A stretch of DNA of 64,000 nt from JBEDUK01 sp963781595 (lineage in GTDB: Bacteria; Actinomycetota; UBA4738). Of the stretch, positions 41,391 through 49,761 are shown piece by piece; position 1 is the first letter of the stretch; each line of letters starts with the position of its first letter. The DNA is taken from NCBI GenBank assembly GCA_963781595.1, contig CAWAGG010000006.1, positions 1,116,001 to 1,180,000 on the forward strand, in the 5' to 3' direction. Under the pieces are notes generated by a model. It worked only from the letters and a program-made list of their open reading frames with translations, was not told the origin of the DNA and did not search any database. Made by a program: the position numbers and the translations under genes.

Positions 41391-42818
41391 GTGACCGTCC
41401 GCGAACGGCTCGAACGGACGCTTCAGCGCGAGGCGCCCGAGTGGGGGATCCGCCCGGTTCCTCCAGAACGAAGGACCCTGTCTGGCTTCGACCTCGGGAT
41501 CCTGTGGGGCGATCTCTCGATCGGCCTGCTCGTCATCCTGACCGGTGCCCTCCTGGTCCCCGCGATGGGCTTGCCGCAGGCGCTCGCGGCGATCGCGATC
41601 GGGTCGGTGATCGGGTGCATCCCGCTCGCGCTGGTCGGCCTCGCCGGCGCGCGCGAGGGCGTTCCCGGTATGGTGCTGTTCCGGCCGGTCCTCGGCCGCG
41701 CGGGGTCGTCGATCCCTTCCGTCCTGAACGTCCTCGTCCTGATCGGCTGGACCGGGTTCGAACTGTGGGCGATGGCGCTCGTGGCGAACCGGATCGGCGA
41801 GCGGCTGTTCGGCTTCGACTCGTACCTGTTGTGGCTCGTGCTGATCGCCGTCGTGTGCACGGCGCTCGCGCTCGGCGGCCCGATCCTCGTCATCAGGCGG
41901 TGGCTCGAACGGTTCGGCGCGTGGGTCGTGGCGGCCGTCGGGCTGTGGATCACGTTCCGCGTGATGACGAACGCCTCGCTGGGCGAGCTGTGGCGAACGC
42001 CCGGCACGGGCGGCCTCCCGTTCTGGCTCGGGGTCGATCTGGTGATCGCCCAGCCCGTCTCCTGGATGCCGCTGGTCGCCGACTACAACCGGTTCTCGCG
42101 CGCGCCACGCGCGGCCGCGGTCGGGACGTTCGTCGGGTACGCCGTGGGGAACGCGTGGTTCTACGCGCTCGGCGCGCTCTTGGTGCTCGGCGCCGGCCTG
42201 TCCGATGCGTCGCCCCCTGGCCTCGCCGAGGCGATCGCGTCACTGGCCGGCGGCTGGATCGTCCTGCTCGTGCTGCTGGTCGGCGAGACGGACGAAGCGT
42301 TCGCCGACGTCTACTCGGCGGCGGTCTCGTCGCAGAACCTATGGGAGCGCGTGCGCCAACGCCGAGCGATCCTGGCGGTGGCAGCGGCGGGCGTGGGGTT
42401 GGCGGCCTGGCTCGGCGGCCGCGGGACGACGGCGCTCGGGACGTTCGAGTCGTTCCTCTTCCTGCTCGGGTCGGTGTTCGTGCCGCTGTTCGGCGTGTTC
42501 CTGGCGGACTACTTCGTGCTGCGGCGGCGCGGGTACGACGAAGCCACGCTGTTCGGGGACCGCGAACGCAGCGGGTTCAAGCCGAGGGCGCTGGTCGCCT
42601 GGGCGGCCGGGTTCGTCGTCTACCAGTGGGCGGTCCCCACGGGTCCCGCGGCGTGGCAGTCGGGCGTCGAACGCGTCATCCACGGGTGGTCGCACCTGCC
42701 GTACCCGCTGGCCGGTTCGCACTTCGGAGCCAGCCTGCCGTCGTTCGCCGTGGCGTTCGGGCTCTACCTGACGCTGGAAGCCCTGACGGCGCGACGGGTC
42801 ACGAGCCCGCAGCGCTGA
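41391..42818 (+). CDS. NCS1-family transporter, CytX-like (thiamine precursor uptake)
   Basis: A 475-residue inner-membrane transporter with about 12 helices in the nucleobase:cation symporter-1 family: LGILWGDLSIGLLVILTGALLVPAMGLPQALAAIAIGSVIG, VPGMVLFRPVLGRAGS, PVSWMPLVADYNRFSR and VFVPLFGVFLADYFVLRRRGYD. The TPP riboswitch directly upstream makes uptake of hydroxymethylpyrimidine or another thiamine precursor the likely role, rather than cytosine or allantoin. GTG at 41391 is the start. Its 3' end overlaps the convergent cupredoxin gene by 20 bases. Confidence 0.88.
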   Translation: MTVRERLERTLQREAPEWGIRPVPPERRTLSGFDLGILWGDLSIGLLVILTGALLVPAMGLPQALAAIAIGSVIGCIPLALVGLAGAREGVPGMVLFRPVLGRAGSSIPSVLNVLVLIGWTGFELWAMALVANRIGERLFGFDSYLLWLVLIAVVCTALALGGPILVIRRWLERFGAWVVAAVGLWITFRVMTNASLGELWRTPGTGGLPFWLGVDLVIAQPVSWMPLVADYNRFSRAPRAAAVGTFVGYAVGNAWFYALGALLVLGAGLSDASPPGLAEAIASLAGGWIVLLVLLVGETDEAFADVYSAAVSSQNLWERVRQRRAILAVAAAGVGLAAWLGGRGTTALGTFESFLFLLGSVFVPLFGVFLADYFVLRRRGYDEATLFGDRERSGFKPRALVAWAAGFVVYQWAVPTGPAAWQSGVERVIHGWSHLPYPLAGSHFGASLPSFAVAFGLYLTLEALTARRVTSPQR

Positions 42819-43185
42819 CGGTCAGCACCCCGACCATCCCCTGCTTGAAGTGGTACTTGCGGTGGAACGGATAGGTCCCGGGCTTCAGCGCGCCCAGCTG
42901 GTCCGTCGTCGTGCTTGCCCCGGAGTCGACATCCAAGCTCACCGAGCCGCCCTTCAGCAGCGTGAAGTTGTGCGTCGTGCCGGTCCCGTTCGTGAACTCG
43001 ACCTGGTCGCCGGTGGTGATCGTGATGTGCACCGGGCTGTAGGTGAAGTTCTCCATCTGCACGGTCGCCGCGGGCGCCTGCCCCGAACAAGCACTCGCGA
43101 GGAGCGACACCACGACGACCGCGGGCGCCGCGGCGCGCGCGCGGGCGACCGCCCGGCCCCATCCACGCAGCTGAGGATGTTCCAT
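42799..43185 (-). CDS. Cupredoxin-fold lipoprotein lacking the copper-ligand Cys
   Basis: A 128-residue exported protein: signal helix and lipobox LLASACSG (Cys about 33), then one plastocyanin-like domain with VQMENFTYSPVHITITTGDQVEFTNGTGTTHNFTLL (first His) and TYPFHRKYHFKQGMVGVLTV. In type 1 copper proteins the second block runs Y-x-Y/F-x-Cys-x-x-His-x-x-x-Met; here the Cys position is Arg while the second His and Met remain. A normal blue-copper site cannot form, though His/His/Met could still bind copper. A GGGAGA site precedes the ATG. Confidence 0.8.
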   Translation of the reverse strand: MEHPQLRGWGRAVARARAAAPAVVVVSLLASACSGQAPAATVQMENFTYSPVHITITTGDQVEFTNGTGTTHNFTLLKGGSVSLDVDSGASTTTDQLGALKPGTYPFHRKYHFKQGMVGVLTVSAAGS

Positions 43186-43231
43186 CGTTCTCCCATTCGC
43201 AGCCCGAGCTGCGTCGGATCGTTCGTTGCGT

Positions 43232-43537
43232 TCAGCTAGGGCCGATGTCGACGAAGACGACGTGTCGTCGTTCAGCGTCGATCACATAGAGGACGCCAAG
43301 ATCAGTGGTGGGGGACACGCGCGCTCGGTACAACACGAGGGGCGGTGGGACCTGAGCGACCCGGCTCCGGGCGTCATCCGAGGTCGGCTGCGGCTGACCG
43401 CGACCGCCCGGATCTGCCCGGATGGCGCGCAGACACCGACGAACATCTGCGTAGTCGGTCTCGCGCGGGTCTGTTCAGAGGAAACGAGCCAAGCAGCGCT
43501 TCTCGGATGCGGCGTCGAACGTCCACTGCGCACTCAC
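43232..43537 (-). pseudogene. RelE/ParE-like toxin gene interrupted by an in-frame stop
   Basis: From the GTG at 43537, which overlaps the antitoxin stop (GTGA), a 102-codon frame runs to the TGA at 43232. Codon 21 is TGA (43475-43477). After it the frame continues openly, ending LGVLYVIDAERRHVVFVDIGP, the pattern of the C-terminal strands of RelE-superfamily toxins. The front half reads VSAQWTFDAASEKRCLARFL before the stop. Either the toxin has been inactivated by a nonsense change or there is a base error. The middle contains PADPGG/GQPQP-like low-conservation stretches, so other damage is possible. Confidence 0.6.
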
Positions 43538-43719
43538 GCCGGCGTTTCGGGAGGGTCTCTTTCTCGAAGCTCAGCTTCGTCGGTCCGCGCCTTCAGTGCG
43601 ATCCGGATCGCCTCTTCGACACGCTCTTTCACTCCGGGCATGCCGAGGTGGCGCTCGAACAGCTGCTCGTCGGTGAGCAGGTGCACCTCGGAGTTGTGGG
43701 ACTCTGCGCGATTGCTCAT
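43534..43719 (-). CDS. Small antitoxin-like protein
   Basis: A 61-residue acidic, helical protein, MSNRAESHNSEVHLLTDEQL followed by FERHLGMPGVKERVEEAIRIALKARTDEAELRERD. It is assigned as the antitoxin of the pair because it precedes a RelE-like toxin frame with a GTGA overlap and has the size and charge expected; no DNA-binding fold is obvious. A GGAGG lies just upstream of the ATG at 43719; an ATG at 43737 is the alternative start. Confidence 0.55.
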   Translation of the reverse strand: MSNRAESHNSEVHLLTDEQLFERHLGMPGVKERVEEAIRIALKARTDEAELRERDPPETPA

Positions 43720-43785
43720 CCGACCTCCGTCCCTCATCCTTCGTGCCTCCGGGGCCCTGTGCCCTTCGTGTCTGGATTCTGAAGG

Positions 43786-43791
43786 ATGCTA
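43786..43791 (-). promoter_or_regulatory. -10 box upstream of the toxin-antitoxin pair
   Basis: Minus-strand TAGCAT, with a start expected near 43779 and a leader of about 60 bases to the antitoxin ATG. No good -35 was found. Confidence 0.35.
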
Positions 43792-43843
43792 ACCCGGCGG
43801 TACGACACGTCTCGAGCTGGGCGCTGTGGATCGGTGGTCATCT

Positions 43844-44227
43844 TCAGTCGAGCCGAGGGTCCCCGGGCTCGAGCTCGTCTTCGGGGTCGAAATCGACCTC
43901 GGGGTCGCCGGCGGGCGGGGGAGAGGCCACCATCAGCAGCACCAGGGGTTCGTCGTGCAGGTTGATGACCGTGACCTCGGTGTTCGCAGGGACGAGGACC
44001 GTTCCCCACTGCTTGAGCGTCCTGCTCCGGTGCCCGACGTTGAACCGCCCCTCGCCCGCGACCACCGTGAACACCGCGTCGGAGTCGGCGTCCTGCATCG
44101 GACCGACGTGCTGCTTGCCATCGAAGCAGAGCACCTCGCTGAAGAGGTTCGCCGTCTCGTACAGGGTCTCGCGACGCACCTCGTCCGGGTCGAAGTGGAC
44201 GAGGTCCTTCAGGCTGCGGCTCCGCAT
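43844..44227 (-). CDS. Cupin-domain protein
   Basis: A single small beta-barrel of 127 residues: FSEVLCFDGKQHVGPMQDADSDAVFTVVAGEGRFNVGHRSRTLKQWGTVLVPANTEVTVINLHDEPLVLLMVASPP. The first cupin motif keeps one His (KQHVGPMQDADSD...) and the second PANTEVTVIN lacks the usual His, so metal binding is doubtful. An acidic tail of about 20 residues ends the protein. TAGGCT (minus strand, 44237-44242) ends 9 bases before the ATG, indicating leaderless translation. Confidence 0.75.
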   Translation of the reverse strand: MRSRSLKDLVHFDPDEVRRETLYETANLFSEVLCFDGKQHVGPMQDADSDAVFTVVAGEGRFNVGHRSRTLKQWGTVLVPANTEVTVINLHDEPLVLLMVASPPPAGDPEVDFDPEDELEPGDPRLD

Positions 44228-44236
44228 GGCGGCACG

Positions 44237-44242
44237 AGCCTA
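44237..44242 (-). promoter_or_regulatory. -10 box for leaderless cupin transcript
   Basis: Minus-strand TAGGCT separated by 9 bases from the ATG at 44227, with no ribosome-binding site. Confidence 0.5.
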
Positions 44243-44318
44243 CGGAGCGCGGCGCGCGCCCGACAATGGCGCGGAGCGTCGGTCCGCTCCGCTGGCTGGC
44301 CGAACGGGGCCGGTCGGC

Positions 44319-44324
44319 TAGACT
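44319..44324 (+). promoter_or_regulatory. -10 box of the pepA gene
   Basis: TAGACT lies 49 bases before the GTG at 44374. In contrast with the leaderless genes nearby, the transcript carries a perfect AGGAGG site 8 bases before the start. Confidence 0.45.
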
Positions 44325-44373
44325 GACGCGCGCATCCCCCGCTGAAGCCCGACCGCTACAGGAGGTTCCGTTC

Positions 44374-45876
44374 GTGCCGAACTTCGACCTGTCCACGACC
44401 TCGCCCGCCGAGGCCCGCGCCGATCTGCTCGTCCTGCCGTTCTTCGAGGGCCGCGAGCCCGGACCCGGGGTCGCCGAGGTCGGCGAGGCGCTCGGGGGCG
44501 ACCTGATGGCCGCCGTCGAGGCGCATGGCGTCACCGGCAAGCTCGGCGACACGCTGACGGTCCCGACGCTCGGACGGATCAAGGCGAAGAGCGTCCTGCT
44601 CGTCGGCCTCGGGCCGAAGGACGAAGCCGGCGAGGACGAGGTTCGGCATGCCGCGATGCGCGCCGGGAGCCGCGGGCAGAAGTTCGCCTCGATGGCCACC
44701 ACGCTGGGCCAGGTCGGAGACGACGCTGCCGCGGCCGCGCACGCGCTCGCCGAGGGCGTCACGCTCGGCGCCTACCGGTTCACGAAGTACAAGGAACGCC
44801 CGATCGACGAGGACGGGAAGAAGGGACCGCAGCTCAAGCGCGTCTCGGTCCTCGGCGGCAGCGGCTCCGCGACGAAGAACGCCTTGAAGCGTGGCCAGAT
44901 CTTCGGCGAGGCCTCGAACTGGGCGCGCGACCTCGTCAACACCCCGTCGATCGACGCGACCCCCGCGTACCTGGCGAACGAGGCACAGACGATGGCGAAG
45001 TCCTCCGGGCTGAAGGTGAAGGTCTGGACGAAGGCGGAGCTCAAGCAGGGCGGGTTCGGCGGCATCCTCGGCGTCGGTTCCGGCAGCGCGAACGAGCCCC
45101 GGATGGTCGAGGTCACGTACACGGGCGCCGGCGCGAACGCGAAGCCGATCGCGATCACCGGCAAGGGCATCACGTTCGACTCCGGTGGATTGTCGATCAA
45201 GCAGGCCGACTGGATGGAGACGATGAAGGACGACATGGCCGGCGCCGCCGCGACGCTCGCCGTGATGCGCGCGCTCGCGCAGCTCAAGCTGAAGGTCAAC
45301 GTCGTCACCGCGATCCCGTTCGCCGAGAACATGCCAAGCGGCTCGGCGATCCGCCCCGGGGACGTCCTGCGGCACCGCGGCGGCAAGACCTCCGAGGTCC
45401 TGAACACCGACGCCGAGGGCCGGCTGGTCCTGGCCGACGTGCTTGCGTTCCTCGCGGAGAAGAAGCCCCGCGTGCTGATCGACTCGGCCACGTTGACCGG
45501 CGCCGCGATGGTCGCGGTCGGCCACGACCTCTGGGCGGTGATGGGCAACGACGATGGGCTGATCGCCGATCTCCTCGCTGCCGGTGAGGCGGAGGGCGAA
45601 CCCGGCTGGCAGCTCCCATTATGGAAGGGCTACCGGCGCAACATCGAGTCCTCCGTCGCCGACGTGAAGAACGTCGGGAACCGCTACGGAGGCGCGATCA
45701 CCGCTGCGCTGTTCCTCGCGGAGTTCGTGGGCGACACGCCATGGGCCCACATCGACGTCGCCGGCCCGGCGTTCGTCGACGGTTCGAACCAGTGGTGGCC
45801 CCGCGGCGGCACCGGCTCGCCGGCCCGGACCCTGCTCCGGTACATCGAGGGCCAGGCTTCGGGCTCGAAGAGGTAG
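44374..45876 (+). CDS. pepA: Leucyl aminopeptidase (M17)
   Basis: Cytosolic two-metal aminopeptidase of 500 residues, the usual length. The catalytic half has ITGKGITFDSGGLSIK (metal Lys and Asp), MKDDMAGAAATLAVM and the family signature NTDAEGRLVLADVL, followed by LIDSATLTGAAMVAVG. The N-terminal half is the macro-domain-like region of M17 enzymes. GTG at 44374 follows AGGAGG. Followed 15 bases later by the PIG-L deacetylase gene. Confidence 0.95.
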   Translation: MPNFDLSTTSPAEARADLLVLPFFEGREPGPGVAEVGEALGGDLMAAVEAHGVTGKLGDTLTVPTLGRIKAKSVLLVGLGPKDEAGEDEVRHAAMRAGSRGQKFASMATTLGQVGDDAAAAAHALAEGVTLGAYRFTKYKERPIDEDGKKGPQLKRVSVLGGSGSATKNALKRGQIFGEASNWARDLVNTPSIDATPAYLANEAQTMAKSSGLKVKVWTKAELKQGGFGGILGVGSGSANEPRMVEVTYTGAGANAKPIAITGKGITFDSGGLSIKQADWMETMKDDMAGAAATLAVMRALAQLKLKVNVVTAIPFAENMPSGSAIRPGDVLRHRGGKTSEVLNTDAEGRLVLADVLAFLAEKKPRVLIDSATLTGAAMVAVGHDLWAVMGNDDGLIADLLAAGEAEGEPGWQLPLWKGYRRNIESSVADVKNVGNRYGGAITAALFLAEFVGDTPWAHIDVAGPAFVDGSNQWWPRGGTGSPARTLLRYIEGQASGSKR

Positions 45877-45891
45877 GGTCGGCGCGAAGGC

Positions 45892-46650
45892 ATGGCCGTC
45901 GAGAGCGAACCCCTCCCCGAGGGCGCGCCGCACCGCCATCCGGCCCCGGAGAAGGGCGGGCCGGTCCTGGGGATCTTCGCCCATCCCGACGACGCCGAGA
46001 TATGCGCGGGTGGGACGCTGGCCCGCTGGGGCTCCGAGGGCCGCGAGGTGCACCTGCTGATCCTGACGAACGGCGACCGGGGCGCCGCGAAGCCGGTCGA
46101 TCGCGCCGAGGTGGCCGCCACGCGCGCGAGGGAGACCGACGCGGCCGCGGCGTATCTGGGCCTCGCGGGCGTTCGGATCCTCGACACCCACGACGGTGAG
46201 CTGGAGAACACGCCGGACGTTCGTCGCGACATCGCCCGCGAGGTGCGGCGCGTTCGGCCGACGCTGGTGCTCTCGTGCGACCCGACCGCCGTGTTCATGG
46301 GGAACCGGTACTACAACCACGCCGACCACCGGAACGCCGGGTGGTGCACCCTGGATGGGATCTTCCCGGCCGCCGGCAACCCGCTGTTCTTCGAGGAGCT
46401 CCTAGCCGATGGCCTCGAGCCCTGGGGCGTTCCTGAGGTCTGGCTCGGATGGACGCTCGAGCCGAACCACCATCAGGACATCACCGGGTTCATGGAGCGC
46501 AAGGTCCAGGCCCTGGCGCTCCATGCGAGCCAGGTCGCCGACGGCATGATCGGCTTCTTCGAGGAGTGGCTCCCGCAGGAAGCCGTCGAGGCCGGGAAGA
46601 AGATCGGCGTCCAGCACGCGGAGTCCTTCCGGGTCCTGCAGCTCGACTAG
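45892..46650 (+). CDS. PIG-L family deacetylase (LmbE-like)
   Basis: A zinc N-deacetylase of 252 residues. The zinc motif FAHPDDAEICAGGTLARW is perfect for the family, the second His lies in YYNHADHRNAG, and the first Asp-Asp pair supplies the catalytic acid. Relatives deacetylate GlcNAc-linked substrates such as mycothiol precursors or bacillithiol, but this short N-terminally extended form cannot be assigned. It follows pepA closely. Confidence 0.9.
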   Translation: MAVESEPLPEGAPHRHPAPEKGGPVLGIFAHPDDAEICAGGTLARWGSEGREVHLLILTNGDRGAAKPVDRAEVAATRARETDAAAAYLGLAGVRILDTHDGELENTPDVRRDIAREVRRVRPTLVLSCDPTAVFMGNRYYNHADHRNAGWCTLDGIFPAAGNPLFFEELLADGLEPWGVPEVWLGWTLEPNHHQDITGFMERKVQALALHASQVADGMIGFFEEWLPQEAVEAGKKIGVQHAESFRVLQLD

Positions 46651-46732
46651 AGGGCGGCGTTGCGTTCGCCGTAGGCCAGATGTCAGGATGCTCACCAGGT
46701 CGTTCGACCATCGGATGGGGGAGGAGAGCGAG

Positions 46733-47122
46733 ATGGCGCATCCCAACGAGGACCTGGTCCGGCGTGGCTATGCCGCGTTCGAGACTGGGGACATGGCAAA
46801 CCTGGACGAGCTGTTCGCCGACGATATCGTCTGGCACGTCGGCGGTCGCAGCCCGATCAAGGGCGACTACCGAGGGAAGAGCGAGGTCCTCGGGTTCTTC
46901 GGCCGCATCGCGCAGGAGACCGGAGGTAACTTCCATATCGACCTGCATGACGTGCTGGCGAACGACGAGCACGTCGTTGCCCTGACCACGACCACCGGTG
47001 AACGCGGAACCAAGTCCCTGAGCGACATCGGAGCGCAGGTCTTCCACGTGCGCGACGGGAAGGTCACCGAGTCCTGGTTCCACCCCAACGATCAGTACGC
47101 AGGCGACGAGTTCTGGAGCTGA
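46733..47122 (+). CDS. SnoaL-like/NTF2-fold protein
   Basis: A 129-residue cone-shaped alpha+beta protein: EDLVRRGYAAFETGDMANLDELFADDIVWHVGG, GKSEVLGFFGRIAQETGGNF, HDVLANDEHVVALTTTTGER and HVRDGKVTESWFHPNDQYAGDEFW. This order is standard for ketosteroid-isomerase-like proteins; the catalytic residues are not evident, so it may be a binding protein. A GGAGGAG site precedes the ATG. A TTGCGT...CAGGAT pair around 46660-46689 could be its promoter. Confidence 0.85.
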   Translation: MAHPNEDLVRRGYAAFETGDMANLDELFADDIVWHVGGRSPIKGDYRGKSEVLGFFGRIAQETGGNFHIDLHDVLANDEHVVALTTTTGERGTKSLSDIGAQVFHVRDGKVTESWFHPNDQYAGDEFWS

Positions 47123-47150
47123 GCACGAGCCGAACGGGGAAGGGCGGCGA

Positions 47151-48035
47151 TCAGCCCTTGAAGCCGACCGCCATGTTCACGTCGCGGAAATCGTTGAATT
47201 GCGGCGGGAAGCGCTCCGCGAACACCTCGCGCGCACGCTTCTGCAGGCGCGGCCAGAGCGATTCGCCCAGCATCTGCCGGAGGAACCGACCGGAGGCCGC
47301 CGTCTCCCGGCCGTCCAGGTAGTCCTCGGCGCTGATCCAGAAGCGGTACTCGCGCCGGCTGATCATGATGTCACGGAGGCCGGCGTCGTGCAGCGCCATC
47401 TTCAGGTTCTCGGGGTCCCGGAACCGTTCCTCCCACGGCAGCGCCTGCGCCATGGAGTCACGCATGATCTCGGGTTCGGCGAATTCCCAGGTCACCTCGC
47501 GCCACGCCCTGGAGAACTCGTCTTCGCGCGAGCCCCACGTGGCCACGCCCATCCGCCCCTGGCGCTTGAGGACCCGCATCAGGTCGAACAACGCCGTCTC
47601 GTACTTCTTGAAGTGCGGCAGGACGAACGACGCGAAGACGTCGTCGAACGCCGCGTCCCGGAAGGGGAGGTCGATCGCCGTGGACGCCGCGTACCGAGCG
47701 CCGCCGTCCTGCGGGAGCGCCGTCCGCAGCATCGGCATCGACGGATCGACGCCGACCACGAGGCCCGCGGGCCCTGCGACCTCCGCCGCAGCGCGCGCCA
47801 CGACACCCGTCCCGGTCCCGACGTCCAGCACCCGCGCGCCTGAAGAGAGCGCGGCGAGTTCCACGAGGTCCTTCGCCGCCAGCGCCAGGCGCGGCTGATG
47901 CACCCGCAGGTAGATGTCGGCCACGGAGTCGTACGAGCGCCAGTCGGGCCCGTCGTCCAGGTCGTGGGCCGGCGCGCGTCGCGACCGCGCCGGCCGGTAG
48001 GGGGGCGTAGAGCCAGGGTTCGTGGCCGTCGTCAC
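47151..48035 (-). CDS. Class I SAM-dependent methyltransferase
   Basis: A 294-residue Rossmann-fold methyltransferase. Motif I is RVLDVGTGTGVVARAAAEV, followed by LVVGVDPSMPML, the acidic YAASTAIDLPFRDAAFDDVFASFVLPHF and RVLKRQGRMGVATWG. The C-terminal third (helical, substrate cap) gives no hint of the acceptor. The GTG at 48035 has no good ribosome-binding site; the first 30 residues are low complexity. Confidence 0.88.
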   Translation of the reverse strand: MTTATNPGSTPPYRPARSRRAPAHDLDDGPDWRSYDSVADIYLRVHQPRLALAAKDLVELAALSSGARVLDVGTGTGVVARAAAEVAGPAGLVVGVDPSMPMLRTALPQDGGARYAASTAIDLPFRDAAFDDVFASFVLPHFKKYETALFDLMRVLKRQGRMGVATWGSREDEFSRAWREVTWEFAEPEIMRDSMAQALPWEERFRDPENLKMALHDAGLRDIMISRREYRFWISAEDYLDGRETAASGRFLRQMLGESLWPRLQKRAREVFAERFPPQFNDFRDVNMAVGFKG

Positions 48036-48082
48036 GTCGTCGGAAGAGCGGCATGACCTGTAAGGGTACCGGGCGCCCGCGT

Positions 48083-48088
48083 TAGCAT
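48083..48088 (+). promoter_or_regulatory. -10 box for leaderless ThDP-enzyme transcript
   Basis: TAGCAT ends 9 bases before the ATG at 48098, with no ribosome-binding site. Confidence 0.5.
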
Positions 48089-48097
48089 GGCCGTCTC

Positions 48098-49743
48098 ATG
48101 GCCGAACCCACACGGGCGATGCACGGCGGCCACCTGATCGCGCAGACGCTGAAGGCCGAGGGCGTCGAGAACCTGTTCACGCTCTCGGGTGGGCACATCG
48201 CCCCGATCTACGACGGGTGCGTGCGGGAAGGGATCCGTATCGTCGACTTCCGCCACGAGCAGGCCGCCGCCCACGCCGCCGACGGGTGGGCACGCGTGAC
48301 GCTCCAGCCGGGTATCGCCGCAGTGACCGCGGGTCCCGGCCTGACCGACGCCGTGACCGGGATCGCGAACGCGATGTACGCGGATTCGCCGATGCTCGTA
48401 CTCTCCGGCAAGAACCCGATCGTGGAGTTCGAGATGGGTTCGCTCCAGGAGATGGACCAGGTCACGCTGGTGTCGTCGATCACGAAGTGGGCGAAGACGT
48501 GCTTCGATCCGCGGAAGCTGGGGGAGTTCGTCACGACGGCGCTCCGGCACGCGACGGCCGGGCGCGGCGGGCCGGTGTTCCTGGACATCCCGCTCGACGT
48601 CCAGTTCAACACGCCCGGCGACGCGCAGCCGCCGGCGCACACGCGGACCGAGGCGAAGCCGCTCGGCGATCCCGACCTCGTCAAGGAGGCGGTCCGGCTG
48701 CTCCGCGAGGCGACCCGCCCGATCGTGTTCGCCGGCGCCGGCGTCCGCTGGTCGAACGCCCACGAGCGCCTCCGCGAGCTGGCGCACGCGGTCAAGGCGC
48801 CGGTGTTCCTCAATTCGCTCGGGCGTGGCTGCCTCCCGCCCGACGATCCGTACTTCTTCTCCGGGGCGCGCCGGCACGCGCTCGGCAGTGCCGACGTGAT
48901 CCTCGCGCTGGGGGTCGACTGGGACTTCCGCTTGGGCTTCGGCACGAAGGGATTCGCGCCCGACGTCAGGGTGATCCAGGTCGACGTCGACGCGGCGCAC
49001 ATCGGGCGTAACCGTCCGGTCGACGTCGGCATCGTCGGCGACCCGGGCATGGTGATCGAACAGCTGGTCGACGCCGGCGCGGGCAACGCGCAGGAGCCCG
49101 ACTGGACCGGTGAGGTCCGTGCCGAGGAGCAGCGCAAGGCCGCGGACGCGGAGGCCGGCATGGAGTCCGACGCCGTGCCGATCCACCCGCAGCGCTTCGC
49201 GAAGGAGATCCGCGACTTCCTGGACCGCGACGCGGTCGTGGTGGGCGACGGCGGGGACATCGTCGGGATCGCCGCTTCGATCGTGCAGGCGTCCCAGCCG
49301 GGCCACTGGCTCGACCCGGGGCCGTTCGGCTGCCTGGGCGTCGGGCCGTCGTTCGCGATCGCGGCGAAGCTCGCCAAGCCCGACAAGCAGGTCCTGATCG
49401 TCTACGGCGACGGGTCGTTCGGGTTGAACGCGATGGAGTACGAGAGCGCCCTCCGCCAGGACATCCCGTTCGTCGGCATCATCGGCAACGACGGGGCATG
49501 GGGCCAGATCAAGGTCGCCCAGGAGGCGCTCTACGGCCAGGGCAACGCCCCGGCGTCGAACCTGAACCCCGAGGCGCCGTACCACAAGATGGTCGAAGGG
49601 CTCTGGGCGGCTACGGCGAGGCCGTGACCGAGCCGGCGCAGATCGGGCCGGCCCTGCGCCGGGCGTTCGACTCCGGCGTCCCGGCGTGCATCAACGTCCG
49701 CGTCGACCCGAACCTGATGCGCCGGTCCTCGTACCTCGGCTAG
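48098..49743 (+). pseudogene. ThDP-dependent enzyme (acetolactate synthase / 2-hydroxyacyl-CoA lyase-like), frameshifted near the end
   Basis: A three-domain ThDP enzyme. The ThDP-activating Glu is in VDFRHEQAAAHAADGWAR, and the cofactor motif is VYGDGSFGLNAMEY ... GIIGNDGAWGQIK. The first frame stops at 49627 after YHKMVEGLWAATARP. The expected C-terminus, GGYGEAVTEPAQIGPALRRAF ending INVRVDPNLMRRSSYLG, is in the next frame up to 49743. One G missing from the run TGGGCGG (about 49604-49608) would restore a single 548-residue protein. This may be a base-call error, because everything else is intact. If real, about 38 C-terminal residues near the active site are lost. Confidence 0.78.
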
Positions 49744-49761
49744 GAGGCTTGCGGCGCCCCG

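Noticed and set aside
43475..43477. TGA inside the toxin frame as a selenocysteine codon
   Set aside because: RelE-type toxins are not selenoproteins and no SECIS-like hairpin is evident. A nonsense change or base error is simpler.
43226..43792. A 188-codon plus-strand frame opposite the toxin-antitoxin pair
   Set aside because: Low-complexity Ser/Arg composition, no motif, and the minus strand shows a coherent two-gene module.
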